Position numbers and translations under genes: made by a program
In this document: positions 18,845 to 27,302 of the stretch, piece after piece
Position numbering within the stretch: the stretch's first letter is position 1
How the letters are laid out: each line of letters opens with the position of its first letter
The notes under the pieces: generated by a model
Seen by the model: only the letters and a program-made list of their open reading frames with translations
Told to the model about the DNA's origin: nothing
Database searches by the model: none
From: Actinomycetes bacterium
GTDB taxonomy: Bacteria; Actinomycetota; Acidimicrobiia; Acidimicrobiales; Microtrichaceae
NCBI GenBank assembly: GCA_024222295.1
Contig: JAAEPF010000034.1
Coordinates: forward strand, 62,001-126,000
Reading direction: 5' to 3'
DNA length: 64,000 bases

Positions 18845-20386
18845 ATGACAGACACGCCGTGGCTCGGAGATGCTTGCTCGCTTGTTGACGCCTTCCGCTC
18901 GGGAGAGCGCTCACCGAAGGAGGAGCTCGAGGCAACCCTGGGTGCCATCGAGGCGTCCGACCTCAACTGCTTCTCGTTCGTCGACGAGGACAGGGCACGC
19001 GCGGGGGCTGCTGCGGCTGACGTGTCGAAACCGTTCGGTGGGGTGCCGTTCGGTGTGAAGGAACTCGACCAGATCGAGGGCTGGCCCGATACCGGTGCCT
19101 CTTTGCTGTTCGCAGACCGCATCGCATCACACACGCACACGATTCCCGGTCGGGCCATCAACGACGGAGGCGCGGTGCCCGTCGGGCTCACGACCGCCAG
19201 CGAGTTCGGCGGCCTCAACGTGAGCGTGACGAGGCTCAACGGAGTCACCCACAACCCGTGGGGCCGCGACCGTACCTGTGGCGGATCTTCCTCCGGTAGC
19301 GCATCTGCGGTGGCGGGCGGACTCGTGTCGCTCGCATCGGGAGGCGACGGTGGCGGCTCGCTGCGCATCCCCGGTGGTTACACCGGCCTGATCGGGTTCA
19401 AGGGCACCTATGGCCGTACCAGCCGCGGCCCGGCGGCGTACTCACGGCCGGGCACGGTCGTGCTCGGAAACATGGCGCGCTCGGTGCGTGACGCCGCCCG
19501 GTACTACGACGTCGTGTGCGGCCTCGACAGGACCGACCCCACCTCGCTGCCTTCGGCGGGCACGTGGGAGGCCGACCTCGGCTCCCATGACCTTCGCGGC
19601 CGCAAGGTTGCGATCCTGCCCTCCATCGCCGGCGTGAGCCTCGACGCCGGAGTCGAGGAGCACACGCGCGCCGCGGCCGAGGAGCTCGTCGTTGCGACCG
19701 GCATGGAGATCGTCGATGTCAGCCTGGAGCTGCCGAACCTGGCAGCGCAGTGGGCGATGGGCAACCTGTCCACGCTCGTTCCCGAACTGGGGCCGATGTG
19801 GCCGCGTCGCCGCAAGGAGCTCACCTACGAACTCGAGATCGGCCTGATGCTTGCCGAGACCTTCTACAACATCCATGTCGCCGGAGTCGCCGAGGAGCGG
19901 CGTGTCAAGGCTTACCAGAGCATGGCCAGGGCCTTCTCCGAGGTGGACTTCATCATGTGCGCCACCAATCCCGGTCCGGCCTTCGCCGCCGACAAGACCA
20001 ACAGCAGCCCCAACCGCACCGCACTCGACGTGCTTGCCGAGAGCCCCTTGGGCGACCGCGTGGCCCGCGCCGGTCTCGGCGCCGTGCGCGTTGCCAACGC
20101 CTTCGCCCCGCGCTTCGGCAACAAGATCCTCGACTTCGTCACCGAGACGGCGCCCGACGTGGTCACCATGGGTGGGCTCACGATCATCTCCAACCTCTAC
20201 GGCAACCCCGCGGTGTCCATTCCCTCCGGCACCGTGGACGGGCTGCCGGTCGGGCTCCAGGTGCTCGCACCACCCCATGCCGACTCGCTGTTGTTCGACG
20301 TGGCGCTCGCCGCAGAGCGCAACAACCCGTGGCCGCTGGTCGCACCGTCGGTCTCCAACGGCGCAGGGGTCTCCACACCGGTCTGA
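18845..20386 (+). CDS. Amidase signature family hydrolase
   Basis: 513 aa, normal length for the family. The Ser-cisSer-Lys triad is visible: Lys in PFGVKELDQIEG, the glycine/serine loop TCGGSSSGSASAVAGG, and the nucleophile Ser in GGDGGGSLRIPGGYTG. These enzymes hydrolyse amides or act in transamidosomes; with no gatB or gatC nearby, a catabolic amidase is more likely than GatA. ATG 18845 is chosen over the longer frame from 18779 because residues before it are low-complexity. The neighbouring MFS exporter starts 72 bp later on the same strand. Confidence 0.9.
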   Translation: MTDTPWLGDACSLVDAFRSGERSPKEELEATLGAIEASDLNCFSFVDEDRARAGAAAADVSKPFGGVPFGVKELDQIEGWPDTGASLLFADRIASHTHTIPGRAINDGGAVPVGLTTASEFGGLNVSVTRLNGVTHNPWGRDRTCGGSSSGSASAVAGGLVSLASGGDGGGSLRIPGGYTGLIGFKGTYGRTSRGPAAYSRPGTVVLGNMARSVRDAARYYDVVCGLDRTDPTSLPSAGTWEADLGSHDLRGRKVAILPSIAGVSLDAGVEEHTRAAAEELVVATGMEIVDVSLELPNLAAQWAMGNLSTLVPELGPMWPRRRKELTYELEIGLMLAETFYNIHVAGVAEERRVKAYQSMARAFSEVDFIMCATNPGPAFAADKTNSSPNRTALDVLAESPLGDRVARAGLGAVRVANAFAPRFGNKILDFVTETAPDVVTMGGLTIISNLYGNPAVSIPSGTVDGLPVGLQVLAPPHADSLLFDVALAAERNNPWPLVAPSVSNGAGVSTPV

Positions 20387-20457
20387 CCGCTGCGCACAAC
20401 TCGCGCACGCTGAGACGCTGCCGTCGGTTGGCGCGAACGTGCAGTTAGCCTGAGCAC

Positions 20458-22116
20458 ATGGCAGCGACTGTCGACGAATTGTCCTCAGGGTCCGACGCGC
20501 CCGCAGTGGCCAAGCCCTGGTGGGCGCTCGGCGCGCTCCTGGTGGGGCTCAGCATCATCATCATCGACGGCAGCGTGGTCAACGTGCTGCTGCCCGACAT
20601 GGTCAATGACCTCGGGCTGACCCAGACCGGTGCCCAGTGGGTCAACTCGATCTACTCACTGGTGTTCGCGTCGCTGCTGATCACCGTCGGCCTGCTCGCG
20701 GACCGGTTCGGTCGACGCCGGCTGTTCCTGATCGGTATCGCCGTGTTCATGGCCGCGTCGCTGGGCAGCGCGCTCGCCCAGTCACCCGCGATGCTCATCG
20801 GCTCCCGTGCCGTGCAGGCCGTCGGTGCTTCGATGATGCTGCCGTCGTCGATCGCGGTGATCAACGTGCTGTTCACCGGCAAGCGCCGGGCCATGGCATT
20901 CGGTTTCTGGGGTGCGGTGTTCGGGGGCGCGGCAGCGCTCGGCCCACTCCTCGGTGGCTTCCTCGCCGAGGAGTTCTCCTGGCGCTGGGCGTTTCTCATC
21001 AACATCCCCATCGGACTCATCGCCGGTATCGCGGTCTGGAAGCTCGTTCCCGAGACCAGGGGCCCCGAGGTGCGCGGCTACGACCCGCTCGGCATTGTTC
21101 TGTCGGCTACCGGGCTCGGGCTCATCGTGTGGGGCCTGATCGAGGGCCAGGACTACGGATGGTGGAGTTCCATCTCGGACTTCGACCTGGGGCCGCTGAA
21201 GTTCGACTCCATCTCCCCGGTGCCGGTGGCCCTGGCCGCGGGTGCACTGATGCTTGCCGGACTCGTGCTCTGGGAACGGATGCGCAGCAAGGGCGGCGAT
21301 CCCACACTCATAGACCTGGACCTGTTCAGGATCCGCCGGTACGGCTTCGGCAATGTCGTTGCGCTCGTGGTGAGCCTCGGCGAGTTCGGCATCCTGTTCG
21401 TGCTGCCGCTGTGGATTCAGTCGGTGCACGGCTACGACTCGCTGGTCACCGGGGCGATCCTGGCGACGCTGGCGCTTGGCACGCTCACTGCCGGCGGCGC
21501 GGCAAGGCATCTCTCGGCCGCTGTCGGAGCCACAAACGTGGTGCGGATCGGAATGGGGCTCGAAGTCGTGTCGATCCTGGGGATTGGCTGGACGTTGTCG
21601 GTGTCGCGAAGCCCATGGTGGCTGGCGGTGCCACTGGTGTTCTACGGCCTCGGGGTCGGCTTCGCCACGGCGCAGCTCACCAACGTGGTGTTGGAGGATG
21701 TGCCTCCGGCGCGGTCCGGTCAGGCCTCCGCGATGACGTCTACGTTCCGCCAGGTCGGCTCGGCCCTTGGCGCGGCATGCCTCGGTGCGATCCTCTTCAG
21801 CGCACTGAGCACCCACCTGCAGGACGCTCTCGAGCAGGAGAAGGACCTGACCGACGCCCAGCGGGACCAGATCACCCAGATGGTCCGTTCCACTGCCGGG
21901 CAGGCGATCGTGCAGCTCGACGAAGTGCCGAAGCTCGCTCCCGAGGCGAAGGACGCCCGCGACGCCTACACGTCGGCCGCCCGCGACACCTCGCTCGTGG
22001 CAGCCGGCTTCGTGTTCCTCGGTCTGCTCGTCAGCTTCGGTCTTCCGGCGTCGGAGGCCGAGAAGCGCCGCGCCCGCGGCGAACCGGATCCCGAGGACGA
22101 AGAGGCGACGGTCTGA
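20458..22116 (+). CDS. MFS drug/solute exporter, DHA2 (EmrB/QacA) type
   Basis: 552 aa with about 14 membrane segments, the DHA2 layout. Motif A appears as LLADRFGRRRLFLIG. TM1 has the DGSVVNVLLPDM sequence typical of this group, and the motif-C-like FGGAAALGPLLGGFL precedes FSWRWAFLINIPIG. It should be a proton-driven exporter of hydrophobic compounds. The C-terminus is a charged tail (EAEKRRARGEPDPEDEEATV). It converges on the LLM oxidoreductase gene with only 3 bp between stops. Confidence 0.92.
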   Translation: MAATVDELSSGSDAPAVAKPWWALGALLVGLSIIIIDGSVVNVLLPDMVNDLGLTQTGAQWVNSIYSLVFASLLITVGLLADRFGRRRLFLIGIAVFMAASLGSALAQSPAMLIGSRAVQAVGASMMLPSSIAVINVLFTGKRRAMAFGFWGAVFGGAAALGPLLGGFLAEEFSWRWAFLINIPIGLIAGIAVWKLVPETRGPEVRGYDPLGIVLSATGLGLIVWGLIEGQDYGWWSSISDFDLGPLKFDSISPVPVALAAGALMLAGLVLWERMRSKGGDPTLIDLDLFRIRRYGFGNVVALVVSLGEFGILFVLPLWIQSVHGYDSLVTGAILATLALGTLTAGGAARHLSAAVGATNVVRIGMGLEVVSILGIGWTLSVSRSPWWLAVPLVFYGLGVGFATAQLTNVVLEDVPPARSGQASAMTSTFRQVGSALGAACLGAILFSALSTHLQDALEQEKDLTDAQRDQITQMVRSTAGQAIVQLDEVPKLAPEAKDARDAYTSAARDTSLVAAGFVFLGLLVSFGLPASEAEKRRARGEPDPEDEEATV

Positions 22117-22119
22117 AGC

Positions 22120-23139
22120 TCAGCCCAGGATCAGGTCGGCGATGGTCCGGAGCTCTTCGGGGTTGTTGGGATAGCAGGTCACGGTGGTGACCGGGCTGTC
22201 GCGCCACACCTCGAGGCGCTCGCGGATCCGCTCCTTCGGACCAACCAGTGAGATCTCGTCGGCGAACTCGCTCGGGACCGCGTCGACGGCCTCGTCGCGG
22301 CGGCCCTCGAAGAAGAGGTCCTGGATGCGCTGCGCCTCTTCTTCGAAGCCCATCCGGCCCATGAGCTCGGTGTGGAAGTTCTGCCCCTTGGCTCCCATGC
22401 CGCCGATGTAGAACGCGAGCGCGGCCTTGACCGGGCCGAGCGCCGCCTCGATGTCGTCGGTGACGGTGATGTTGGCCATCGCCACGACCTCGAAGTCGTC
22501 CTTCGCGCCGGCGAGCTGGTCGGCGTAGACCTCCTGGCGGAACGGCGAGTAGTAGAGCGGGATCCACCCGTCCGCGATCTCGGCGGTCATCGTGACGTTC
22601 TTCGGGCCCTCGGCACCGAGGAAGATCGGGATGTCGCGGCGGATCGGGTGCGTGATCGACTTGAGCGGCTTGCCCAACCCGGTCGAGCCCGGCCCGGTGT
22701 AGGGGTGCTGGTAGAACTCGCCGTCGAACTCGAGTGGTTCCTCGCGGGCGATCACCCTGCGCACGATCTCCACGTACTCGCGGGTGCGTGCGAGCGGCTT
22801 GCGGTACGGCTGGCCATACCAGCCCTCGACCACCTGGGGGCCCGACACGCCCATGCCGAGGACCAATCGTCCCTTGCTCAGGTGGTCGAGAGTGAGAGCG
22901 TGCATCGCGGTGGCGGTGGGTGTGCGCGCCGATAGCTGCACGACCGAGGTGCCGAGTTTGATGCGTTCGGTGTGCGCGGCCAGGAACGCGAGCGGCGAGA
23001 ACACGTCGCTGCCCCACGCCTCGGCGGTCCACACCGAGTCGAAGCCGCAGTCCTCCGCCGCCTTGGTGTTCTCCACGAGGTTCGCGGGCGGCAACTGCCC
23101 CCAGTAACCCCAGATCATCCCGACCTTGAGATCCGACAT
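22120..23139 (-). CDS. LLM class oxidoreductase, probably F420-dependent
   Basis: 339 aa with the luciferase-like TIM-barrel pattern: KVGMIWGYWGQLPPANLVEN, GFDSVWTAEAWGSDVFSPLA, IKLGTSVVQLSARTPTATAM and LGMGVSGPQVVEGWYGQ. Actinobacterial proteins with this signature mostly use F420. ATG 23139 with GGAGA upstream. The gene follows the enoyl-CoA hydratase by 8 bp, so the two form an operon probably handling a CoA-linked lipid intermediate. FMN use is the alternative. The substrate is unknown. Confidence 0.87.
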   Translation of the reverse strand: MSDLKVGMIWGYWGQLPPANLVENTKAAEDCGFDSVWTAEAWGSDVFSPLAFLAAHTERIKLGTSVVQLSARTPTATAMHALTLDHLSKGRLVLGMGVSGPQVVEGWYGQPYRKPLARTREYVEIVRRVIAREEPLEFDGEFYQHPYTGPGSTGLGKPLKSITHPIRRDIPIFLGAEGPKNVTMTAEIADGWIPLYYSPFRQEVYADQLAGAKDDFEVVAMANITVTDDIEAALGPVKAALAFYIGGMGAKGQNFHTELMGRMGFEEEAQRIQDLFFEGRRDEAVDAVPSEFADEISLVGPKERIRERLEVWRDSPVTTVTCYPNNPEELRTIADLILG

Positions 23140-23147
23140 GACGTCTC

Positions 23148-23957
23148 CTACTTGCCCTGGAAGTTGGGGGTCCGCTTCTCCTTGAAGGCCTTGGGGCCCT
23201 CCTTGGCGTCCTCGGATCCGAAGACGTCCCAACCGTAAGTGAACTCGTGCTCGAGCGCTTCGGTCTCGCGCATGCCGTTGGTCTCGCGCAGGGTGCGCAG
23301 CACAGCCGCCACTGCGAGGGGGCCGTTCTCGCAGATCCGCTGGCCGATCTCGATTGCCTTGTCGAGTGCGCCGCCGTCTTCGGTGACGTGGCCGATCAGT
23401 CCCAGCTCCAGGGCCCGCTCGGCACTGATGTGGTCGCCGGTGAGCAGCAGCTCACATGCGATCGTGTGTGGGATCTGGCGTGGGATGCGGACCGCCGAGC
23501 CACCCATCGGGTAGAGCGACCAGCGCACTTCGGAGATGCCGAACTTGGCCGATTGGCCGGCCACGCGGATCTCGGTGGCGCCGAGGAGTTCGGTACCACC
23601 GGCGATGGCCGTGCCCTCGACCGCAGCGATGATCGGCACGTGTGGGCGCCACGATCGAAGGAGTGCCTTCCACGGCAGGTCGGGGTCTTCCGCCAGGCGG
23701 CCCTGCACGTCGATCTCCGAGTCGGTGTCGGCCTGGTGGCCCCCGGCCATCTCCTTGAGGTCGGCGCCGGAGCAGAAGTTGCCGCCGGCGCCGGTCATCA
23801 CGAGCGCCCGGATGTCGGGGTTCTCGTCGGCCTCGATGCAGGCGTCGAGGAAACGCACGAGCATCTCGCCGTTGATGGCGTTCTGGCGCTCGGGTCGGTT
23901 GAGGGTGACGATCAGCAGGTGTCCGTCCCGCTCGGTCAGCACTGCCTTGTCCGCCAT
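23148..23957 (-). CDS. Enoyl-CoA hydratase/isomerase (crotonase) family protein
   Basis: 269 aa. It has the crotonase entry motif [15 protein letters not shown], the oxyanion-hole stretch [15 protein letters not shown] and [18 protein letters not shown], where the first catalytic Glu sits. The second Glu is in [16 protein letters not shown]. Both acids are kept, so hydratase activity is plausible. ATG 23957 with GAGGGGG upstream. First gene of a two-gene operon with the LLM oxidoreductase. A KstR-like box lies 50 bp upstream, in the region shared with the divergent gene at 24042. Confidence 0.9.
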   Translation of the reverse strand: MADKAVLTERDGHLLIVTLNRPERQNAINGEMLVRFLDACIEADENPDIRALVMTGAGGNFCSGADLKEMAGGHQADTDSEIDVQGRLAEDPDLPWKALLRSWRPHVPIIAAVEGTAIAGGTELLGATEIRVAGQSAKFGISEVRWSLYPMGGSAVRIPRQIPHTIACELLLTGDHISAERALELGLIGHVTEDGGALDKAIEIGQRICENGPLAVAAVLRTLRETNGMRETEALEHEFTYGWDVFGSEDAKEGPKAFKEKRTPNFQGK

Positions 23958-24005
23958 TGGTCCCCCTCGGGTCGTTTCTCGGTTCCAGCACCCTAGGTGG
24001 CAAAC

Positions 24006-24019
24006 GAGAACGCGTTCTA
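24006..24019. promoter_or_regulatory. KstR-like palindromic operator between divergent lipid genes
   Basis: On the minus strand it reads TAGAACGCGTTCTC, matching 13 of the 14 pattern positions of the published mycobacterial/rhodococcal KstR motif TnnAACnnGTTnnA; the inner 12 bases are a perfect palindrome. It lies 48 bp before the crotonase start and 22 bp before the gene at 24042. A KstR gene is not in this window. Confidence 0.5.
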
Positions 24020-24041
24020 GTCGTGCGGTAGCGTCCTGTGG

Positions 24042-24761
24042 ATGCCACGGGTGTACATCCACGAGGTCGTCGAGGTCGAAGGCACCCGCCGGGCGCACTA
24101 CCAGCACCACATGACTGCCAATTGGGTTCCCGAAGGTGGCCCTCTGCGGCGCCAGCGCTGCTTCGGGGTGTTCACTCTTGTCGGGTCTACCGGCGCATGG
24201 CCCCGGGTGGTGAACATCTGGGAGTACGACGGTTGGGACGAACTCGCACACAACTTCGCGATCGAGTTCGCCGGTACGTCACACCGCGATCCGATGCTCG
24301 AGGAGTGGTGGCAGGCCGCAGCCGAGTTCCGCAAGGGCGGCTTCGACCGGATCCTTGAGGAACACGAGGCGAACCCGGGCATCGAGCACTGGCAGGCGCG
24401 AGGCGGAACCTCGGCGGTCGCCTACGCGCACGAACGCTTCACGGTGACGACCGGCCGCGCCCGGCTGGTGGCTGACGCGGTTGCCGATGGTGGCTCGCAG
24501 TACGCCACGGGTTCACGGCTGGAACTGGTGGGGCTCTGGCGCACGGCCATGCGGGCCGACGACGAGGTGATCGCGATGTGGGCGGTGCCGGACTGGGAAA
24601 CGTGGGCGTCGGTCGAGGAGCGCGTGGCGCTCAACGGGCAACAGCACGCCGAGGTGGTGGGGCTGGAGCGGACACTCCTGGTCGACGCGGAACTCTCGCC
24701 GCTGCGGCTCGGTCGCCAACCCGAAACGGGGGACCGGCGACCGATCTCCGAGATCGGCTAG
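24042..24761 (+). CDS. Hypothetical NIPSNAP-like protein
   Basis: 239 aa without signal peptide or membrane segments. Two halves each look like a ferredoxin-like alpha/beta unit with aromatic-rich strands ([36 protein letters not shown]). That arrangement recalls NIPSNAP or dimeric alpha-beta barrel proteins. Comparable genes are common beside actinobacterial steroid and fatty-acid genes. It is divergent from the crotonase/LLM operon and shares its KstR-like box. No catalytic residues can be assigned. Confidence 0.65.
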   Translation: MPRVYIHEVVEVEGTRRAHYQHHMTANWVPEGGPLRRQRCFGVFTLVGSTGAWPRVVNIWEYDGWDELAHNFAIEFAGTSHRDPMLEEWWQAAAEFRKGGFDRILEEHEANPGIEHWQARGGTSAVAYAHERFTVTTGRARLVADAVADGGSQYATGSRLELVGLWRTAMRADDEVIAMWAVPDWETWASVEERVALNGQQHAEVVGLERTLLVDAELSPLRLGRQPETGDRRPISEIG

Positions 24762-24774
24762 CCGCCTGGCGGGC

Positions 24775-25104
24775 TCAGCGCTTCCGCTTGTCCGCCCAGT
24801 CGTTGTAGAGGCGCAGGAACTCCTCGCGCACATGTGCAACAGCCGCCCAGACATCCTCGTCCTCGGCGGTGGCCACGAGGTGGGCCTTGCCCACACCGGC
24901 TTCGAGGGTGACCTTCTGGTCCTTGCCGTCACGGTCCTTCACGCCGATCTCGAGTTTGGCGTTCTCGGCAGGGATTCCGTGGAGGCGGTGGTCGATCTTG
25001 TGGAGGATCTCGCACACCTTGGAGCGCTCGTCCTCGTGGAAGCCGTGCCCGAGGATGAGGCACTTCTCGACTGACGCGTCGGTATCGGAGGGCGTGGTCG
25101 TCAT
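24775..25104 (-). CDS. Small protein with ribosome-hibernation-factor-like C-terminal half
   Basis: 109 aa. The second half, with KDRDGKDQKVTLEAGVGKAH followed by ATAEDEDVWAAVAHVREEFL and a basic end (NDWADKRKR), resembles the beta-strand plus helix pattern of HPF/RaiA-type ribosome-associated proteins. The first half (KCLILGHGFHEDERSKVCEI) does not fit cleanly. Start ATG at 25104. It stands alone between converging and same-strand genes. Assignment to this family is an inference from pattern only. Confidence 0.5.
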   Translation of the reverse strand: MTTTPSDTDASVEKCLILGHGFHEDERSKVCEILHKIDHRLHGIPAENAKLEIGVKDRDGKDQKVTLEAGVGKAHLVATAEDEDVWAAVAHVREEFLRLYNDWADKRKR

Positions 25105-25164
25105 GGTATTGGTTTACCAGCGCCGGGTGGTTGCCGAGAAAACGACGCTGGCCGCCACCGGTGC

Positions 25165-25962
25165 TCAGGTGGGCTCGTAGTCGGGCAGTCCGAGCCCGAG
25201 GGTGGGATGGTCGATCCCGCCATCGACCTCCAGGAGCTTGCCGGTCAGGTAGGAACCGGCGGGGGAGCTGAGGTAGAGCACGGCGGCGGCGATGGCAGCG
25301 GGCACGGCGAGGCGCTTGGGGGGCGTGCCGGCCTCCATCTGGGTTCGCAGCTCGTCGTTGAGCACGGTGTCGAGGGCGTCGGTGGCCACCGAGCCCACGG
25401 CGATGCCGTTGACTCGGATGTGGGGCGACAGGTCCTTGGCCATGATGCGTGTGAGGTGCGACAGCGCTCCCTTGGCGGTGCCGTAGGCCGCGAAGCCGCG
25501 GTCGGCCATGCGGCCGGCAGCCGAGGAGATGTTGGTCACGGACCCGCCGCCGGTCTCCAACATGGCGGGCACGGCGGCCTTGGTGAGTTCGAAGGCGGTG
25601 GTGACGTTGAAGCTGAACGCCTTTTCGAAGCTGCGTGCCGAGGTGTCGAGCAGCGGTTTCGGAAACGAGCCGCCGGCGTTGTTCACCACGATGTCGAGCC
25701 GGCCGAGCTGCTCGGTGGCTGCGTCGACCAACTCGCCGAGGCGTTCGAGTTCCATCACGTCGAGCGCGACCGGTACGGCCTGCCGGCCCCGCGACTCGAT
25801 CTCGGCGGCCACCGAATCGATGTCGGCGCGGGTGCGCGAGGCCACCACGAGGTCGGCGCCGGCGTCCGCCAGCGCCAGGGCGGTCGCTCGTCCGATGCCC
25901 CGGCTCGCACCTGTGACCAGGGCGACGGTGCCGTCGACGCGGAAGTTGTCGAGAATGCTCAC
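25165..25962 (-). CDS. SDR family oxidoreductase (FabG-like)
   Basis: 265 aa classical SDR: cofactor motif TGASRGIGRATALALADAGA, NNAGGSFPKPLLDT, and active site Ser in NISSAAGR with YGTAKGALSHL (Y-x-x-x-K). Ends with the quaternary-structure region SYLTGKLLEVDGGIDHP. The GTG start overlaps the thioesterase stop (GTGA). It is the third gene of a coupled operon: SDR, thioesterase, SDR. Probably a 3-hydroxyacyl-CoA or steroid/alcohol dehydrogenase; the substrate is open. Confidence 0.9.
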   Translation of the reverse strand: MSILDNFRVDGTVALVTGASRGIGRATALALADAGADLVVASRTRADIDSVAAEIESRGRQAVPVALDVMELERLGELVDAATEQLGRLDIVVNNAGGSFPKPLLDTSARSFEKAFSFNVTTAFELTKAAVPAMLETGGGSVTNISSAAGRMADRGFAAYGTAKGALSHLTRIMAKDLSPHIRVNGIAVGSVATDALDTVLNDELRTQMEAGTPPKRLAVPAAIAAAVLYLSSPAGSYLTGKLLEVDGGIDHPTLGLGLPDYEPT

Positions 25963-26438
25963 TTGGGGTCCTCCGGTCGTGGTTGTAGCAGGGCCATGGA
26001 GTACGTGACCCCCGCGCGGGCGACCGGCTCGGTCAGCTCGCCGTCCTCGCGGGAGTACATCAGCACGTCGATGACTGCCAGGGTGCGTCCGAGCTTGAGG
26101 ATCGTGGCATCGGCCACCATCTCGCCGGGCTTGGGGCGGCGCAGGAAGTCGCAGTTGAGGTTGGTTGTCACCGCCAGCGACTGGGGTCCGATGCGCGACA
26201 CGAGCACCATGTATGCCGCCGCATCAGCCAGGGCCATGACCGCCGGACCGGAGATGGTTCCGCCGGGTCGCAGCTCTCCCTCCTGTGGGGGCTTCACCAG
26301 CCGAAGGCCCGATGCGTCGACGAGCTCGATGGGCCACTCGAAGGGCCGGCCGAACCCTTCGGTCATGAACTCGATGATCCCGGCCTCGCTCATGGCGAGC
26401 CCGTCGGGCACCTCGCTGGATGGCCGACTGCCGCTCAC
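25959..26438 (-). CDS. PaaI-like hotdog thioesterase
   Basis: 159 aa. The hotdog-fold core is seen in RPGGTISGPAVMALADAAAY followed by SLAVTTNLNCDFLRRPKPGE and TLAVIDVLMYSREDGELTEP. These are the central helix and strands of PaaI/4HBT enzymes that hydrolyse acyl-CoA thioesters. GTG 26438 overlaps the upstream SDR stop (GTGA) and has GGAG just before it; ATG 26393 is an internal alternative. It is coupled at both ends within a three-gene operon. Confidence 0.85.
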   Translation of the reverse strand: MSGSRPSSEVPDGLAMSEAGIIEFMTEGFGRPFEWPIELVDASGLRLVKPPQEGELRPGGTISGPAVMALADAAAYMVLVSRIGPQSLAVTTNLNCDFLRRPKPGEMVADATILKLGRTLAVIDVLMYSREDGELTEPVARAGVTYSMALLQPRPEDPK

Positions 26439-27259
26439 CGCTTCTCCGTGCGCTTGAGTGCGGGGTGCATGCGGGCGAGCGCCGGCACCAGCAACGGCTT
26501 CGGGGTGAGGGTTGCAGCCGCTGCGGTGAACTTGTTGGCCGTGCCGGGGATCACGACCTGCCGGCCCGCGGCGAATGCGTCGACCCCTGCGCGAGCGACA
26601 TCCTCGGCGGTCTCCCAGACGAACTCGGGAACAGAGCTGTTGGTGTCGTCCTCGTCGAAGCCCGCCACCTCGGCGAACTCCGTGCGCACCGGGCCCGGGC
26701 AAAGTGCCGTGGCCGACACGCCGGTGCCGCGCAGTTCGCCGCAGAGCGACCGTGTGTAGGACAGCACGAACGCCTTGCACGCGGCGTAGCCGGCCTGGCC
26801 CGGCAGCGGCTGGAATCCTGCGGTGGAGGCGACGTTGAGCACACCGCCGCGGCCGCGCTCGACCATGCCGGGCAGCAAGCGCGAGCACAGCTCGGCTACC
26901 GCTGTCACGTCGAGCTCGATCATCCGTGTCTCGGCGTCCGGGTCGCTCTCGTGCACCGGTCCGCTGGTGGATAGCCCGGCGTTGTTCACCAGCACGTCGA
27001 CCCCGAGACCCAGTGCGTCGATCGCATCGGGCAACCCTGCTCGGGCGTCGCGGTCGGTCAGGTCGGTCGGCAGGGCCTCGATGCGAACGCCGGTGTCGGC
27101 CAGTTCCGCGGCCAACTCGAAGAGGCGTTCTGCACGCCGCGCCACGAGCACGAGGCCGTGGCCGCGGTGCGCGAACACCCGGGCGATCTCGGCGCCGATG
27201 CCCGATGACGCGCCGGTGACCACCACTGTGCCGCTCGGTGAGGGAGTCGGAAGGCTCAT
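26435..27259 (-). CDS. SDR family NAD(P)-dependent oxidoreductase
   Basis: 274 aa. Cofactor motif VVVTGASSGIGAEIARVFA, NNAGLSTSGPVHES, active-site Ser in NVASTAGFQPLPGQAGYAAC, then Tyr and Lys in GYAACKAFVLSY. This form resembles the YqjQ/DltE-like SDR group. It leads the operon (SDR, thioesterase, SDR), joined by GTGA overlaps. The C-terminal extension (KFTAAAATLTPKPLLVPALA) is hydrophobic and may touch the membrane. Substrate unknown. Confidence 0.9.
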   Translation of the reverse strand: MSLPTPSPSGTVVVTGASSGIGAEIARVFAHRGHGLVLVARRAERLFELAAELADTGVRIEALPTDLTDRDARAGLPDAIDALGLGVDVLVNNAGLSTSGPVHESDPDAETRMIELDVTAVAELCSRLLPGMVERGRGGVLNVASTAGFQPLPGQAGYAACKAFVLSYTRSLCGELRGTGVSATALCPGPVRTEFAEVAGFDEDDTNSSVPEFVWETAEDVARAGVDAFAAGRQVVIPGTANKFTAAAATLTPKPLLVPALARMHPALKRTEKR

Positions 27260-27302
27260 GGCCGGCGACCCTAGGCGGGACTCGCCGCCCGTGCCGGGCG
27301 TC

